Of a DNA stretch of 64,000 nt, positions 32,473 to 41,566 are shown in pieces; the stretch's first letter is position 1; each line of letters starts with the position of its first letter. Location: the NCBI GenBank assembly GCA_963725655.1, contig CAVRYY010000001.1, forward strand, positions 2,232,001-2,296,000. The letters are read 5' to 3'. A program made the position numbers and the translations under genes. This DNA comes from CAVRXT01 sp963725655. GTDB lineage: Bacteria > Acidobacteriota > Terriglobia > Acidiferrales > UBA7541. Under the pieces are notes generated by a model. The model was not told the DNA's origin, did no database searches, and saw only the letters and a program-made list of their open reading frames with translations.

Positions 32473-33384
32473 TCAATTCGAGGCTGGGGGCGGGGCGGGA
32501 TTGCGGTCGCGGATGGCGGTTAGGGTTAGGGCGGCTTGTTGCTGGATTTGTGGGGGCATGCCTTCGATTCCTCTGGCGTAGGGGGCTACTGAGGAGCCGT
32601 CTTCGGAGGCGCCTACTATGAATAGGGCGCGGAGGGCTTCCCAGACCATCTCCGGGCTGGGCGAAATGTACAGCAAGACGTCGCCCTTCGCGACGTGAGT
32701 TCCATCCGAGACCGCCCAATTGTGCAGGCTTCCGGGAACGTCGCAACGCACTTCCCTGCTCTCTTTACCGGCGACAATTTTGCCAACCATGGTTCCGGGA
32801 TTCAGCTCGTCGCCCGGCTTGAGGCGTATTTTGACTACGCCGTCGGCGGGAGCCTCGAGTTGGTAGGGGCGGAGCATGGAAAGAAGTTGCGGCCTGCCGG
32901 TGGCGTCACGGAAACGCACCAAAGACAGCGCGGCGTTGCGCTGCACCATGGGATTGGCATCGGTCAGAAGGCCGAGAAGAGCCTGGCGAAAGTCGCGGCT
33001 GGTGGGATCCTGGCCCATCACCCATGCATCGGTTAAGCGAATCTCGGCGAGCGGGTCGTGCGCCAAACTCACCAACTGCGGATACCACTGGCGGACGGTG
33101 GGATCGCCTTTTTCCATGCGAATTTCGATTTGCGCGAAGGCGTGCTGAATGTTGCGCGCGTGTTCGTGGTCGTTGAGCGCCTTGGTCAGCTGTTCGTCGG
33201 TCAAAGGCTTGCCGAACCAGGTAGCGTTCCAGAGAAGATAGGGCATCAGGACAAAAGAAAACGCGAGAATTAGAATGCCGTAGGTGTATTTCGCGGCCAT
33301 GGGGAGCTTGGGCGCGGGCGCTGGGTCGGGTACGGAACTCTCGGCTGGGGTGGGTGATGTGGCGTCAGTCATGGGGTCAGTCAT
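32473..33384 (-). CDS. Membrane-anchored HEAT-repeat and barrel-sandwich (biotinyl/lipoyl-like) protein
   Basis: ATG 33384 overlaps the upstream stop in ATGA and gives 303 residues. A Pro-rich start is followed by one membrane segment (TYGILILAFSFVLMPYLLW). Residues 60-160 have helical HEAT-like units (AEIRLTDAWVMGQ, NPMVQRNAALSLVRFRD). Residues 175-250 form a barrel-sandwich hybrid domain (EAPADGVVKIRLKPGDELNPG, a repeated DGTHVAKGDVLLYI turn). The lysine needed for biotin or lipoate is not evident, so a structural or adaptor role as in membrane-fusion proteins is likelier. The last 50 residues are helical. It is the last gene of the minus-strand respiratory block. Fusion of these two domains is unusual. 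Confidence 0.6.
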   Translation of the reverse strand: MTDPMTDATSPTPAESSVPDPAPAPKLPMAAKYTYGILILAFSFVLMPYLLWNATWFGKPLTDEQLTKALNDHEHARNIQHAFAQIEIRMEKGDPTVRQWYPQLVSLAHDPLAEIRLTDAWVMGQDPTSRDFRQALLGLLTDANPMVQRNAALSLVRFRDATGRPQLLSMLRPYQLEAPADGVVKIRLKPGDELNPGTMVGKIVAGKESREVRCDVPGSLHNWAVSDGTHVAKGDVLLYISPSPEMVWEALRALFIVGASEDGSSVAPYARGIEGMPPQIQQQAALTLTAIRDRNPAPPPASN

Positions 33385-33845
33385 CGCGGCAGCGAAGCGA
33401 TCCCAGGCGCATAGATCGGAGTGTAAAGGCGATAGAGCATCCAGTAGATGATAACGCCGGTAACCGACACATACATCCACAACGGATAGGTCCAGCGGGC
33501 GATCGCGCGATGACGAACGAACTGCCTGGTCAGTGCCCGATAGAGGGTAATTAGGACCAAGGGAACGATAACGATGGCCAGAATGGTGTGGGTGGTGAGC
33601 AATGTGAAATAGACCGGCCGCACCAAACCTTGGCCGCTGAATCGCACCATGCCGGCGTGGAAATGAAAATACAAGTAGCAAGCCAGAAAAATTGACGACG
33701 AGGTGAACGCGGAAATCATGCAGGCGCGGTGGTACATCACTTTTCCGCGGCGGATGAATGTGTAGCCGGTAAGGAGCAGTACCGCGCTCAGTCCATTGAG
33801 AAATGCGTTAACCGCCGGCAGCGACGTAATCGGAAGGGCGGGCAT
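33381..33845 (-). CDS. DUF420 family membrane protein
   Basis: A 154-residue membrane protein with four hydrophobic segments and the family pattern (GKVMYHRACMISAF, YHFHAGMVRFSG-type loop, a TTHTILAIVIVPLVL segment). DUF420 proteins are often encoded with haem A synthesis and cytochrome oxidase genes; their function is not established. It overlaps the next gene by 4 bp (ATGA), so both are coupled. ATG 33845 is chosen because residues upstream are not family-like. No clear ribosome site. Confidence 0.75.
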   Translation of the reverse strand: MPALPITSLPAVNAFLNGLSAVLLLTGYTFIRRGKVMYHRACMISAFTSSSIFLACYLYFHFHAGMVRFSGQGLVRPVYFTLLTTHTILAIVIVPLVLITLYRALTRQFVRHRAIARWTYPLWMYVSVTGVIIYWMLYRLYTPIYAPGIASLPR

Positions 33846-33879
33846 CAACGCGCTTTGGAATTCGATCGAGATGCCGGCA

Positions 33880-34269
33880 CTATTCTGTTCCCTGTTTGGG
33901 GGGAGCGGCTGGCGGCGCGGCTGGTTTCGGCGCCGGGGCAGCGACCGGAGCAGCAGCAACAGGCTTCGCTGGAGGCGCTGCGGCTGGCTTAGGTGCGCCG
34001 GCGGATGCCGCAGCGGCAGGCTTGGGCTTCGCGGGCGCGGGCGCCGGAATCAAACTGGGAAGTTTGATCCAGCCCGCGTCATCCGCCACGACTAGGATCT
34101 CCAACGAAAAAACACCGCCGATCATGAGACAAATCATGATGAGCATGATGCCGTCGAGGCCGGACGTCAGCAGGCCGCTGGTGATATCCCAAACGATTCC
34201 CGCGAGGGAGAGGAGAGTAAAGATCACACAAATCGCGAGCAGAACCAGGTTATTTTGTCGGTCGAACAT
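33880..34269 (-). CDS. Two-helix membrane protein with Pro/Ala-rich tail
   Basis: From ATG 34269, with GGAGG ten bases upstream, it is 129 residues; a longer start at 34320 overlaps the CyoE stop in ATGA and cannot be excluded. Residues 7-26 and 36-60 are membrane segments. From about 75 on the sequence is almost only Ala, Pro and Lys (PAPAKPKPAAAASAG), a flexible extra-membrane tail. No family was recognised. Position between CyoE and DUF420 suggests a role in oxidase assembly or subunit function, an inference from context. Confidence 0.55.
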   Translation of the reverse strand: MFDRQNNLVLLAICVIFTLLSLAGIVWDITSGLLTSGLDGIMLIMICLMIGGVFSLEILVVADDAGWIKLPSLIPAPAPAKPKPAAAASAGAPKPAAAPPAKPVAAAPVAAPAPKPAAPPAAPPKQGTE

Positions 34270-34316
34270 GGAAGAAGAGCCTCCAGAGCCGGGTCGCGTT
34301 TCCGCCGATATTGCTG

Positions 34317-35210
34317 TCATCGCGTAAACTTATCGAAAACCATCCAACCCATCAAAAGCGGGATGTGAATCACCGTCGCGTGCATCAGCCAGCGGGCGCG
34401 GGTGTTGGTCCGCGAACGGCTTGCCCACAAGCAAACTTGCAGCAAGAGCATACCAATCACCACTGCCGCGAAGAAATACCCGGGGCTAGCCATGCCCAGC
34501 GCGACAGGCAGCAGACTGACCGGAATAAGCAGCGCCGCAGCGACGACGATCTGGCGGAACGTGCTATCGCCGGTAGGGTCCACCACCGGCAACATCTGAA
34601 TTCCCGCCCGTGAATAATCTTCGCGGTACATCCAGGCAATCGCGAAAAAGTGCGGGAACTGCCACAGGAATAGGACCCCGAAAAGAATCCACGCACCGGC
34701 CGATAGCCGGCCTGTCGCGGCCGCCCAGCCGATCAGCGGGGGTATTGCGCCAGGAATCGCGCCGATGGCGGTGGCCAGCGGCGTGCGCTGTTTGAGTGGG
34801 GTGTAGACGCCCAGGTAGAGAGCGGTGGTAGCCAGCGCGAGCGCGCACGCCAGCACATTGGCGAACACCGCCAGGTAGACCCCGCCCGCAACGATAGTGA
34901 CCACACCAAAACGCAATACCTGCGCGGGAGTAATCCGGCCGGTTGGCAGGGGACGATTCGCGGTGCGCCGCATCCTGGCGTCGGCATCGCGTTCGAAGTA
35001 TTGGTTGAGGGCGGCTGTGCCTACGCCGACCAGGGTGGTGCCCAAAATGGTGTTGATCAGCCGCAGCCAATTGAGCGGCGATCCGGAACCGATACAGTAA
35101 CCGGCAAAGGTGGTGAGGACCACGAGAAAGGTGACGTCAGGCTTCGAGAGCGTGTAATAGATCGATGGCCTGCTGGCGAAGGGGACCACCTGAACGGAAC
35201 TGGCGCTCAT
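34317..35210 (-). CDS. cyoE: Protohaem IX farnesyltransferase (haem O synthase)
   Basis: CyoE/CtaB is a UbiA-family membrane enzyme that adds the farnesyl group to haem b to make haem O. ATG 35210 gives 297 residues (family about 290-300); a GTG at 35255 would add a non-family tail. The conserved NQYFERDADARMRR-type Asp-rich motif near residue 68 and the YREDYSRAG motif in the second half are visible, with about nine hydrophobic segments. CtaA upstream would convert haem O to haem A, so the pair supports an aa3-type oxidase elsewhere. Confidence 0.92.
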   Translation of the reverse strand: MSASSVQVVPFASRPSIYYTLSKPDVTFLVVLTTFAGYCIGSGSPLNWLRLINTILGTTLVGVGTAALNQYFERDADARMRRTANRPLPTGRITPAQVLRFGVVTIVAGGVYLAVFANVLACALALATTALYLGVYTPLKQRTPLATAIGAIPGAIPPLIGWAAATGRLSAGAWILFGVLFLWQFPHFFAIAWMYREDYSRAGIQMLPVVDPTGDSTFRQIVVAAALLIPVSLLPVALGMASPGYFFAAVVIGMLLLQVCLWASRSRTNTRARWLMHATVIHIPLLMGWMVFDKFTR

Positions 35211-35241
35211 AGCGATCGTGCCCGGCGCGTCGGAGGAACGT

Positions 35242-36153
35242 TCATACCCGAGCACCCTCCGGGTGCGATTCTGCAGCGGCGCCCGCAGGCCGCACCAATC
35301 GGAACGTGGTGAGAGTGAGCACGAAGCTGGCTGCCAAGGTGAGCGCGCCGCCCAATACGTGAGCCACGGTGACGGCGACGAACACCGGCATAGGCTGCGG
35401 AGCGTCGTGGTAAGCGATGGTGACCCAATACGCCGCGATCCCGAGAAGAATCTGGATACCGAAGAAAATGTTCAGCCACTTCCCACAGCGGCGCAGATCC
35501 TTCACCAACGGAAATCGTTTGCGCACGGCTCGACTGGTGAGTACGACGAATACCGCGACTAGCACCGCGCCGACCAAGTGCGGCTGGATTCCAAACGCAT
35601 TGTGCCGAAACGCAGCGCCGAGGAAGAGCTGCACGATGATGATGGCAGTGGTCCACACCGCCAGAGAACGCAAAGCCGGTGAGCCGGAATCCTCGAGCTC
35701 AGGAAGATCGCTGCGCCACCATTTGCTGGTGAACATGGCGATGGAAATAACGGTGATAAAGAAAAGCTGCGCCAGCGTCGCGTGGGCCGAGGAAACCGCG
35801 GGCGGGAGGAAATAGCGCACGGTGATGCCGCCCAGAATTCCCTGGCAGATCACCAAGCCGAGCGCTGTAACGCCCAGCCAGCGAACCCATCGGCGATCGT
35901 CGGCGCTCCAGAGCCACACCGCCAAAATGATGGAAAGGCATCCGACGAAGCCGGCGATCATGCGATGCCCGTGCTCGTAGAAAATGCCGCCAACCATGGG
36001 AGGCATCCAAGAGCCGTAGGAAAGCGGCCAATCCGGAACGGAAAGGCCTGCGTCGTTGCTAGTGACTAGCGCTCCCGCCATCAACAGGACGAGCGTGGAG
36101 CAGGCGGTAAAAATAGCGAAGGAATGGACGCGCGGATTATGTGACGGCTGCAT
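35242..36153 (-). CDS. ctaA: Haem A synthase
   Basis: A 303-residue COX15/CtaA membrane protein with eight hydrophobic segments and paired His sites (FYEHGHRMIAG, SSAHATLAQL, FRHNAFGIQPHLVGA, VAHVLGGAL). It oxidises the C8 methyl of haem O to the formyl group of haem A. It is 31 bp from cyoE, and the cupredoxin-like gene lies upstream on the same strand. No oxidase subunit genes follow in this window. Confidence 0.92.
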   Translation of the reverse strand: MQPSHNPRVHSFAIFTACSTLVLLMAGALVTSNDAGLSVPDWPLSYGSWMPPMVGGIFYEHGHRMIAGFVGCLSIILAVWLWSADDRRWVRWLGVTALGLVICQGILGGITVRYFLPPAVSSAHATLAQLFFITVISIAMFTSKWWRSDLPELEDSGSPALRSLAVWTTAIIIVQLFLGAAFRHNAFGIQPHLVGAVLVAVFVVLTSRAVRKRFPLVKDLRRCGKWLNIFFGIQILLGIAAYWVTIAYHDAPQPMPVFVAVTVAHVLGGALTLAASFVLTLTTFRLVRPAGAAAESHPEGARV

Positions 36154-36254
36154 TCGAGTCTGCTCGGCGCAACGATTCTACCAGAGTAGGCAAGGGGACC
36201 GAATGCCAGCGGTCCCCAGCCTGTGTTGTGAGGCGTGAATGCTCGAAACGCGCC

Positions 36255-37049
36255 CTAGTCTCCGGACGGCGCTGTTTTGAAGACAAAGTTTACGGTCTTC
36301 GATTCCTTGGGGCCAATCGTAACGGTCTGATCCACGGTGCCGTACTTCTCCTGCCAGGCTTCCAGAGTATAGGTGCCCGGCGGGAGGTTTTTCAGGTCGA
36401 ACGATCCGCTCTTATCGGTAACGAAGAAGTAAGGATGCTTGAAGACGGCGATGTAGCTCTTCATCCATGGGTGGACGTTGCACTTCACCGGAATGCCAAG
36501 TTCGGCGCGCGCAAAGGAATTCTCGATGGCCGGCGCCCCAGGAGGCTGCGAGGTATTCCATTCCTGGTTCGATTTGGGCATGGGATGAATGTTGTGGGTG
36601 GTCTGGTCGTCGTTCTTCACTTGAAGCGTCTGGCCAGCCATCAACGCGACGACGTGCGGCTCGTACATGCAACCCTTCTGATCGAGCGGCACACCATCCT
36701 TGGGCGTATCAAAAGTGTAGTTTCCGAGGCCGTCCTTGACGTACACGACCACGTTGGCAAGCGCGCCCTTATCCCCAACCACTACCTCCTGCGGCACTAC
36801 CGGCGAGCTGTGCGCCTTCTGGCAATAGGGCTCGGCGCTCATATTGATGGGCTTCGGGGTCGGGGCCGTGCCATCAAGGGTGACGCTGCCGGTAACCGAT
36901 CCGGCGGTGGCGGGATCGACCGCTGCGGCCGGAGCCGCTGCGCCGGCTGCGGGCGTTTCGGAAGTTTCGGTTGCCTGCTTGCTGCCACAACCGGCTAGCG
37001 CAATGGCAAGCGCCGCGGTACAAATTGCGAATGACCACTTGGTTGTCAT
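36255..37049 (-). CDS. Cupredoxin-like lipoprotein
   Basis: A 264-residue protein starting at ATG 37049 with AGGAGG thirteen bases upstream. A lipoprotein signal peptide ends in LAGC (Cys near residue 20), followed by an Ala/Pro-rich linker. The C-terminal region has HNIHPMPKSN and KCNVHPWMKSY: the His, then Cys, His and Met set expected of a type-1 copper centre. It ends in a SDFLKNLPPGTYTLEAW-like beta module (carboxypeptidase regulatory-like). It sits between the octahaem cytochrome and ctaA, so electron transfer from the complex toward a terminal oxidase is a reasonable inference. Confidence 0.75.
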   Translation of the reverse strand: MTTKWSFAICTAALAIALAGCGSKQATETSETPAAGAAAPAAAVDPATAGSVTGSVTLDGTAPTPKPINMSAEPYCQKAHSSPVVPQEVVVGDKGALANVVVYVKDGLGNYTFDTPKDGVPLDQKGCMYEPHVVALMAGQTLQVKNDDQTTHNIHPMPKSNQEWNTSQPPGAPAIENSFARAELGIPVKCNVHPWMKSYIAVFKHPYFFVTDKSGSFDLKNLPPGTYTLEAWQEKYGTVDQTVTIGPKESKTVNFVFKTAPSGD

Positions 37050-37178
37050 GATCAGAAAATGCCTCCTCGGTCGTATCGTTGTGAAGAAATTAGAACTCGC
37101 TGGACTTTCGTTATCCACAGACAAGCCTATATCCAATCATACTCCTACCGGTTCCGTGAAGTTGCCAACTCTGAAGAA

Positions 37179-40100
37179 TTACTTCCCGCCGCCCGGAGCT
37201 TTCGAAGCTGCCGGCGTTTTGCCAGCCAGCGCGCCTTGTTCCTGCGGAGTGAGCTCAAACAGGTAGCGAACCAGCATGTCCGCCTGGTCGCCGGTGTAGT
37301 GCTGCAGTGCGGTAGGTTCCGGGCCGTTGAAAACCCAGTGATCCCCTTCCCTGCGGAACAGGCCGGACGGCATGGCGGTGCCCGGGATGATCTTGGCGGG
37401 ATCGGTAATCCAGCGCACGGTCCACTCCGGCCGCAGGCGCTCGTGTGCCAGCAGGAAATTCGGCGCGGACGAATTCTTGTCGTGGGCCTCGTTGCCGGTC
37501 ATGTGGCACTTCAAGCACGGCGCCGCCGGGCTGGTGAACAGGCTGCGAGCCATGTCGCGCTCGGCTCCCGAGAGAGGATCGAGGCGGGTCTGAATGAATT
37601 GCTCGGGCTGGGCTGACGAGGCTTCGAAGAACAAGATCAGCTTGCTGATCTCGTCGTCGGAAAGCGAGAAGGTGGGCATGCGCACTTGCAGGTACGAACG
37701 CACGCCGTTGCGGTTGGTGTCGCCCGTCGTGAGGGACGGATTGGCCAGGAAGCGCTTCAACCATTCCGGATTGACGCGCGCGCCTTCGCTGGTGAGGTTC
37801 GGCGGCAAATTCGCTTTGTTCTCGGCTTGATACATCGGCAAGCCCATCAAAACGGAACTCTGCCCGATATCGATCTGGTGGCAGCCGATGCAGTTGTACT
37901 TGGTTGCGATCCACCAGCCCTCTTGAATGGCGCGGCGGCGATCGACGGGCTTGTACATGTATTCGGCGGGCAGGGTGGGATCAGTGCTGCCGAGCAGGAA
38001 TGTAACCAGCGAATCGAGCTGAGCTTTGTCGGTGCTACCCGTTGCCGGATCGTTGAGGTTCGGCTTGGGCATGCGCAGCGCATCATTGGGATTGGCGTGG
38101 TATTTGCCCTGGTCGTAGACCGCCGGATTCAGCAGTTTCTGCTCGAAGAAGCCCTTGGAATCGAACCATGATCCGCGTTTCAATTTCGTTCCGTCGGGCA
38201 GAACACCGCGCTTGGCGTCTTCGGTATACAGCGCAAAATCCAGACGCTCGATCGGTTTGCTGCCTTCGTTGGTCAGCTCCGTGCCGATGCGGCCTTCGTC
38301 TTCCATGCCGCTGATCTCGTGGCAGCCGGAGCAACCGTAGTGCCTGACCAGGTCCTTCCCTTTTTCGCGGAGGGCCGGATCGTCCATGTAATCCGCCGCG
38401 GCATACTGCGCGTCGGGGTGTTTCTTGGTGATCAAGTAGCTGGCGACGTCCCGAGCGTCGTCTTCACTGAGCCGCAGGCTGGGCATCACCGTGGCCTGCA
38501 TCACAACCATCTCGTGACCGTCATTGGGATCACGTGGATGATCGAGATCGAAGACGAACGGCAGGTTATGTTTCGCGTAGTCTTCCGGTCCCAGATCGCG
38601 CTTCTCGGACGGGCTGTAGGGACGGGTGCGCTGGCGCGGATTGTGAACCCAGCGAACCAGGTAGTCGTAATTGTCCTTTTCTCCAACGCGGCTCAGGTTC
38701 GCCGAGAAAGTCCCTCCGACGCGGTCCGCTCCCTCTCCGATCGAATGGCAGGCCAGGCAGCCGCGAGATTCCAGCAGCACTTTGCCGTGGTCGGCATTAC
38801 CGGGCTTTTGCACTTCCAGCGCAGGACCGGTGATGCCCTGCTGCCAGATGAAAGCGGCAATGGCGTGGATTTCGTCCTGCGACAAGCGGAACTGCGGCAT
38901 CTTGGTTGTCGGGCGGAAGGTATGGGTATTGCCCAGCCAATACGGAATCCATTCTTTGTGCAGCTTCATCCGGACTTCTTTCAGGTCCGGGCCCACCTTC
39001 TTTACTTCCTGCAGCAAATTGTGGCTGCGCGTATCCATCACCAGGAGCTGGGCATCCATCTTGCTGTCGGTGATGGTAAGTTCGTTGGCCTTCGCGTAGT
39101 ACGCTTCGGCGGTAGCGTTGTCAGAAGCCTGATCACCAAGTTTTTTCAGGCGTGGGATTTCGAGCTCGTTCGCGGCCTTCTCAGAGGCCAACTGGGTGAG
39201 AGCCTGGCGAGTGCTGACGAGCTTTTCGTCCTCGTCGTCAAACCCTTGGAAGCGGTGGCAGCCGATGCAACCCTTGGCGCGGTAAAGCTGTTTGCCTTCG
39301 TTCAGGACAGGGGCGTGCTCGGTAACCATGTCGGAAGCGTGGCATTGCTGGCATCCGGCATTGTAATTTTCCGGGTAATACAATGGCCACAGCCAGTGCT
39401 CGTAGCGGCCGTGCGCTTTGGTGACGGAATCGAGCGCGCGTCCGTTGCCGCCGTGGCAAGGTGAACAACCAAATTTCTCGTTGGGATGCCACTTGATCAA
39501 GTCCGGGTCAGGATGACTGGTGAACGGAGCGTCGGTATTCTTGGCCATGCCCAAGTCGGCTTTGGTCAGCGTAATTTGAGTTGGCACCAGCTTTGGATCG
39601 GTGCCTACGTGGCAGGATTGACAGCGATCCACCAGTCCCGCGCCGCCCAGATTGTTGATGGTGGCGCCGGTAGGATTCACGTTCACCTGCATCAAATGCG
39701 CGTCCCAGTCCTTGGCGCTGCGCTGTAACCCTTCAAGCGCGGCCGAGTTCAGACCTGGAAGGTGTTCGGCCAGGTACACATTGACCTTGGCGCGCGCCAC
39801 TTTCGCGGCCTTGTCGTTTTCGCCACGAGCGGCGACCAATGCCGCGCGCTGGGTGATCAGCCCGGTAAACGTGTCGTTGAGCTGATCGGCGGACATTTTC
39901 TTGTTTTTTTCGACCTGGCCCGGGGCGGTCGGCCAATCCACTTCCCAAGTTTGCTGGCGGGCTTCGTTCAGGGTCTTCAGGCGGCTGGCCTTTTCGCTCT
40001 TGTCATCGGCCGGAACGATTTCGTATTGGTAGACGAGCGCGCCTACTTTGCCACGGGCGTCCTTGAAGGCATCGCCAATCGCGGCGCGCTGGTCGTCGAG

Positions 40101-40361
40101 TAGCGCGATCTGCTTGCCGATCTCCTCGTCCTTGGGGCGAGCGGCAGCTTCCAGAGAATCCGCATCGGTAGCGAGGGTCTTGTATTCTGGTGAGGTATAC
40201 AGCGCGGCTTCGGCCTTCTTCTGATCGGCGATGCGCTTATTTAGATATTTCGCATACGATTCGGCGAAGCGGGTCTGATACACGCGCCACGGCCGGAGTC
40301 CATACACTTCATCGTAAAGGGACCACGAGACCGTGATCATCAGCAGGAACGCCGCCAGCAA
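37179..40361 (-). CDS. Octahaem c-type cytochrome subunit of a bc-type complex
   Basis: A 1060-residue membrane-anchored protein with eight CXXCH motifs: CQSCH, CSPCH, CQQCH, CIGCH, CLACH, CSGCH, CIGCH and CLKCH, near residues 247, 299, 337, 365, 536, 677, 824 and 950. The N-terminal hydrophobic segment (LLAAFLLMITVSWSLYDEV) is followed by 200 residues of coiled coil and helical sequence, then the haem modules. It replaces the cytochrome c1 or f of classical bc complexes. The start is unclear: from the upstream stop at 40440-40442 the frame has no ATG, GTG or TTG until TTG 40361, which lies inside the membrane segment, so the true start may involve a frameshift. It probably passes electrons outward from the Rieske protein to the cupredoxin. 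Confidence 0.85.
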   Translation of the reverse strand: MLAAFLLMITVSWSLYDEVYGLRPWRVYQTRFAESYAKYLNKRIADQKKAEAALYTSPEYKTLATDADSLEAAARPKDEEIGKQIALLDDQRAAIGDAFKDARGKVGALVYQYEIVPADDKSEKASRLKTLNEARQQTWEVDWPTAPGQVEKNKKMSADQLNDTFTGLITQRAALVAARGENDKAAKVARAKVNVYLAEHLPGLNSAALEGLQRSAKDWDAHLMQVNVNPTGATINNLGGAGLVDRCQSCHVGTDPKLVPTQITLTKADLGMAKNTDAPFTSHPDPDLIKWHPNEKFGCSPCHGGNGRALDSVTKAHGRYEHWLWPLYYPENYNAGCQQCHASDMVTEHAPVLNEGKQLYRAKGCIGCHRFQGFDDEDEKLVSTRQALTQLASEKAANELEIPRLKKLGDQASDNATAEAYYAKANELTITDSKMDAQLLVMDTRSHNLLQEVKKVGPDLKEVRMKLHKEWIPYWLGNTHTFRPTTKMPQFRLSQDEIHAIAAFIWQQGITGPALEVQKPGNADHGKVLLESRGCLACHSIGEGADRVGGTFSANLSRVGEKDNYDYLVRWVHNPRQRTRPYSPSEKRDLGPEDYAKHNLPFVFDLDHPRDPNDGHEMVVMQATVMPSLRLSEDDARDVASYLITKKHPDAQYAAADYMDDPALREKGKDLVRHYGCSGCHEISGMEDEGRIGTELTNEGSKPIERLDFALYTEDAKRGVLPDGTKLKRGSWFDSKGFFEQKLLNPAVYDQGKYHANPNDALRMPKPNLNDPATGSTDKAQLDSLVTFLLGSTDPTLPAEYMYKPVDRRRAIQEGWWIATKYNCIGCHQIDIGQSSVLMGLPMYQAENKANLPPNLTSEGARVNPEWLKRFLANPSLTTGDTNRNGVRSYLQVRMPTFSLSDDEISKLILFFEASSAQPEQFIQTRLDPLSGAERDMARSLFTSPAAPCLKCHMTGNEAHDKNSSAPNFLLAHERLRPEWTVRWITDPAKIIPGTAMPSGLFRREGDHWVFNGPEPTALQHYTGDQADMLVRYLFELTPQEQGALAGKTPAASKAPGGGK

Positions 40362-40555
40362 AATGTAAAAGCTGAACGACTGGCTGGTGATCGGGTCGTC
40401 CTGCGGCGCTTGCGGCGCCGGTGGTGTTGTGGCGGAAGTTCAGGCACCCAAAGCCTCCTGGAACCAGCGCGTCCGCGTCAATCGACGCCCGGCGCCGTGC
40501 GCGCGAAGCAGCGCGCTCATTTCGTTGCGGGCGGACCGTGGGTACGCGTTTTGAC

Positions 40556-41545
40556 TTAGACGCTGAACCAAGGGGTCACCCACACGTACTTGATATTGAA
40601 AACCAGCCGCGCCAGCATTTTCACGGGCAGCGAGAGCATCAGAATCAGCAGGGCGTACATGGTCACCAGCTGAATCAGGCTCATCCGCTTGTAAATCCGG
40701 CGGCTGAATTCGGTGCTCATACAAATCTTGTGCACCAGCCACGCGCCGATCAAAAAGAAAAAGATCAGCGGGAAAATTCCAAACACCGCGCGCGCCCAGA
40801 TGGCGGCCTGGTCCTGCGGCACATGAAATAGCGCGTGGAACCAGGAACCATTGATCCCAAATATCTGATCGAGATTCCGGTTCACGGTGTACTCGATGCG
40901 CTCGGCGTCCCAGGTCATCGATGGCCAGAACCACATCCAGCCTGGACCGCGGATGAAAGTGCCGATGGTGATCATGCTCACCCACAGGCCGATAAAGCCC
41001 ACCAGGAACGTCCAGATGGCGTATCGGCGCTGCTTGTAGGTGTAGTAGCCGTTGCCCAGCGGGTTGGCGTCGATATACGGCACCACCATCAGGCCCACGA
41101 TGATCAGCGTGGGCATCACCACGCCGGCAATCCACGGATCGAAGTACACCAGCATTTCCTGCAGGCCCAGGAAGTACCACGGGGCCTTGGCAGGGTTCAT
41201 GGTCACATTGGGATTGGAAGGCTCTTCAAGCGGCGCGTTGAGGGTAAGCGACCACACCATCAGCAGAATGGTGATGATCAGGGCCACCAGAAATTCCATG
41301 CGCATCAGGTACGGCCAGGTGTGTACTTCGCGGTCCCACTTGGGATTCCACGGCTGGGTCTTGCGATGCTGGGTCTTCGCGGCGACGGGGTCGGCGGCCA
41401 GCTGATCGATCAGGCGGTCGTTGGCCAGCGCTTGACGAAACGCGTACCACATATAAAAAGGCACGAGAAAGAGCAACGCCACGATCGGGACGTTGTCCGG
41501 CGAAGAAGCGATTTCCCACAGCTGATGCCAGTCATGGCCAAACAT
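40556..41545 (-). CDS. Cytochrome b C-terminal (subunit IV-like) protein
   Basis: A 329-residue membrane protein. The PAKAPWYFLGLQEMLVYFDP motif is the subunit IV equivalent of the quinone-site PEWY region. Further hydrophobic segments follow, beyond those of the standard 160-residue petD product, so this is an extended form. It lies 21 bp downstream of the cytochrome b N-terminal gene, as in split b6f-type complexes. With the Rieske and octahaem proteins it forms a quinol-oxidising complex. ATG 41545 suits the family start. Confidence 0.85.
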   Translation of the reverse strand: MFGHDWHQLWEIASSPDNVPIVALLFLVPFYMWYAFRQALANDRLIDQLAADPVAAKTQHRKTQPWNPKWDREVHTWPYLMRMEFLVALIITILLMVWSLTLNAPLEEPSNPNVTMNPAKAPWYFLGLQEMLVYFDPWIAGVVMPTLIIVGLMVVPYIDANPLGNGYYTYKQRRYAIWTFLVGFIGLWVSMITIGTFIRGPGWMWFWPSMTWDAERIEYTVNRNLDQIFGINGSWFHALFHVPQDQAAIWARAVFGIFPLIFFFLIGAWLVHKICMSTEFSRRIYKRMSLIQLVTMYALLILMLSLPVKMLARLVFNIKYVWVTPWFSV

Positions 41546-41566
41546 GAGTATCCTCGAAGAGCGACG

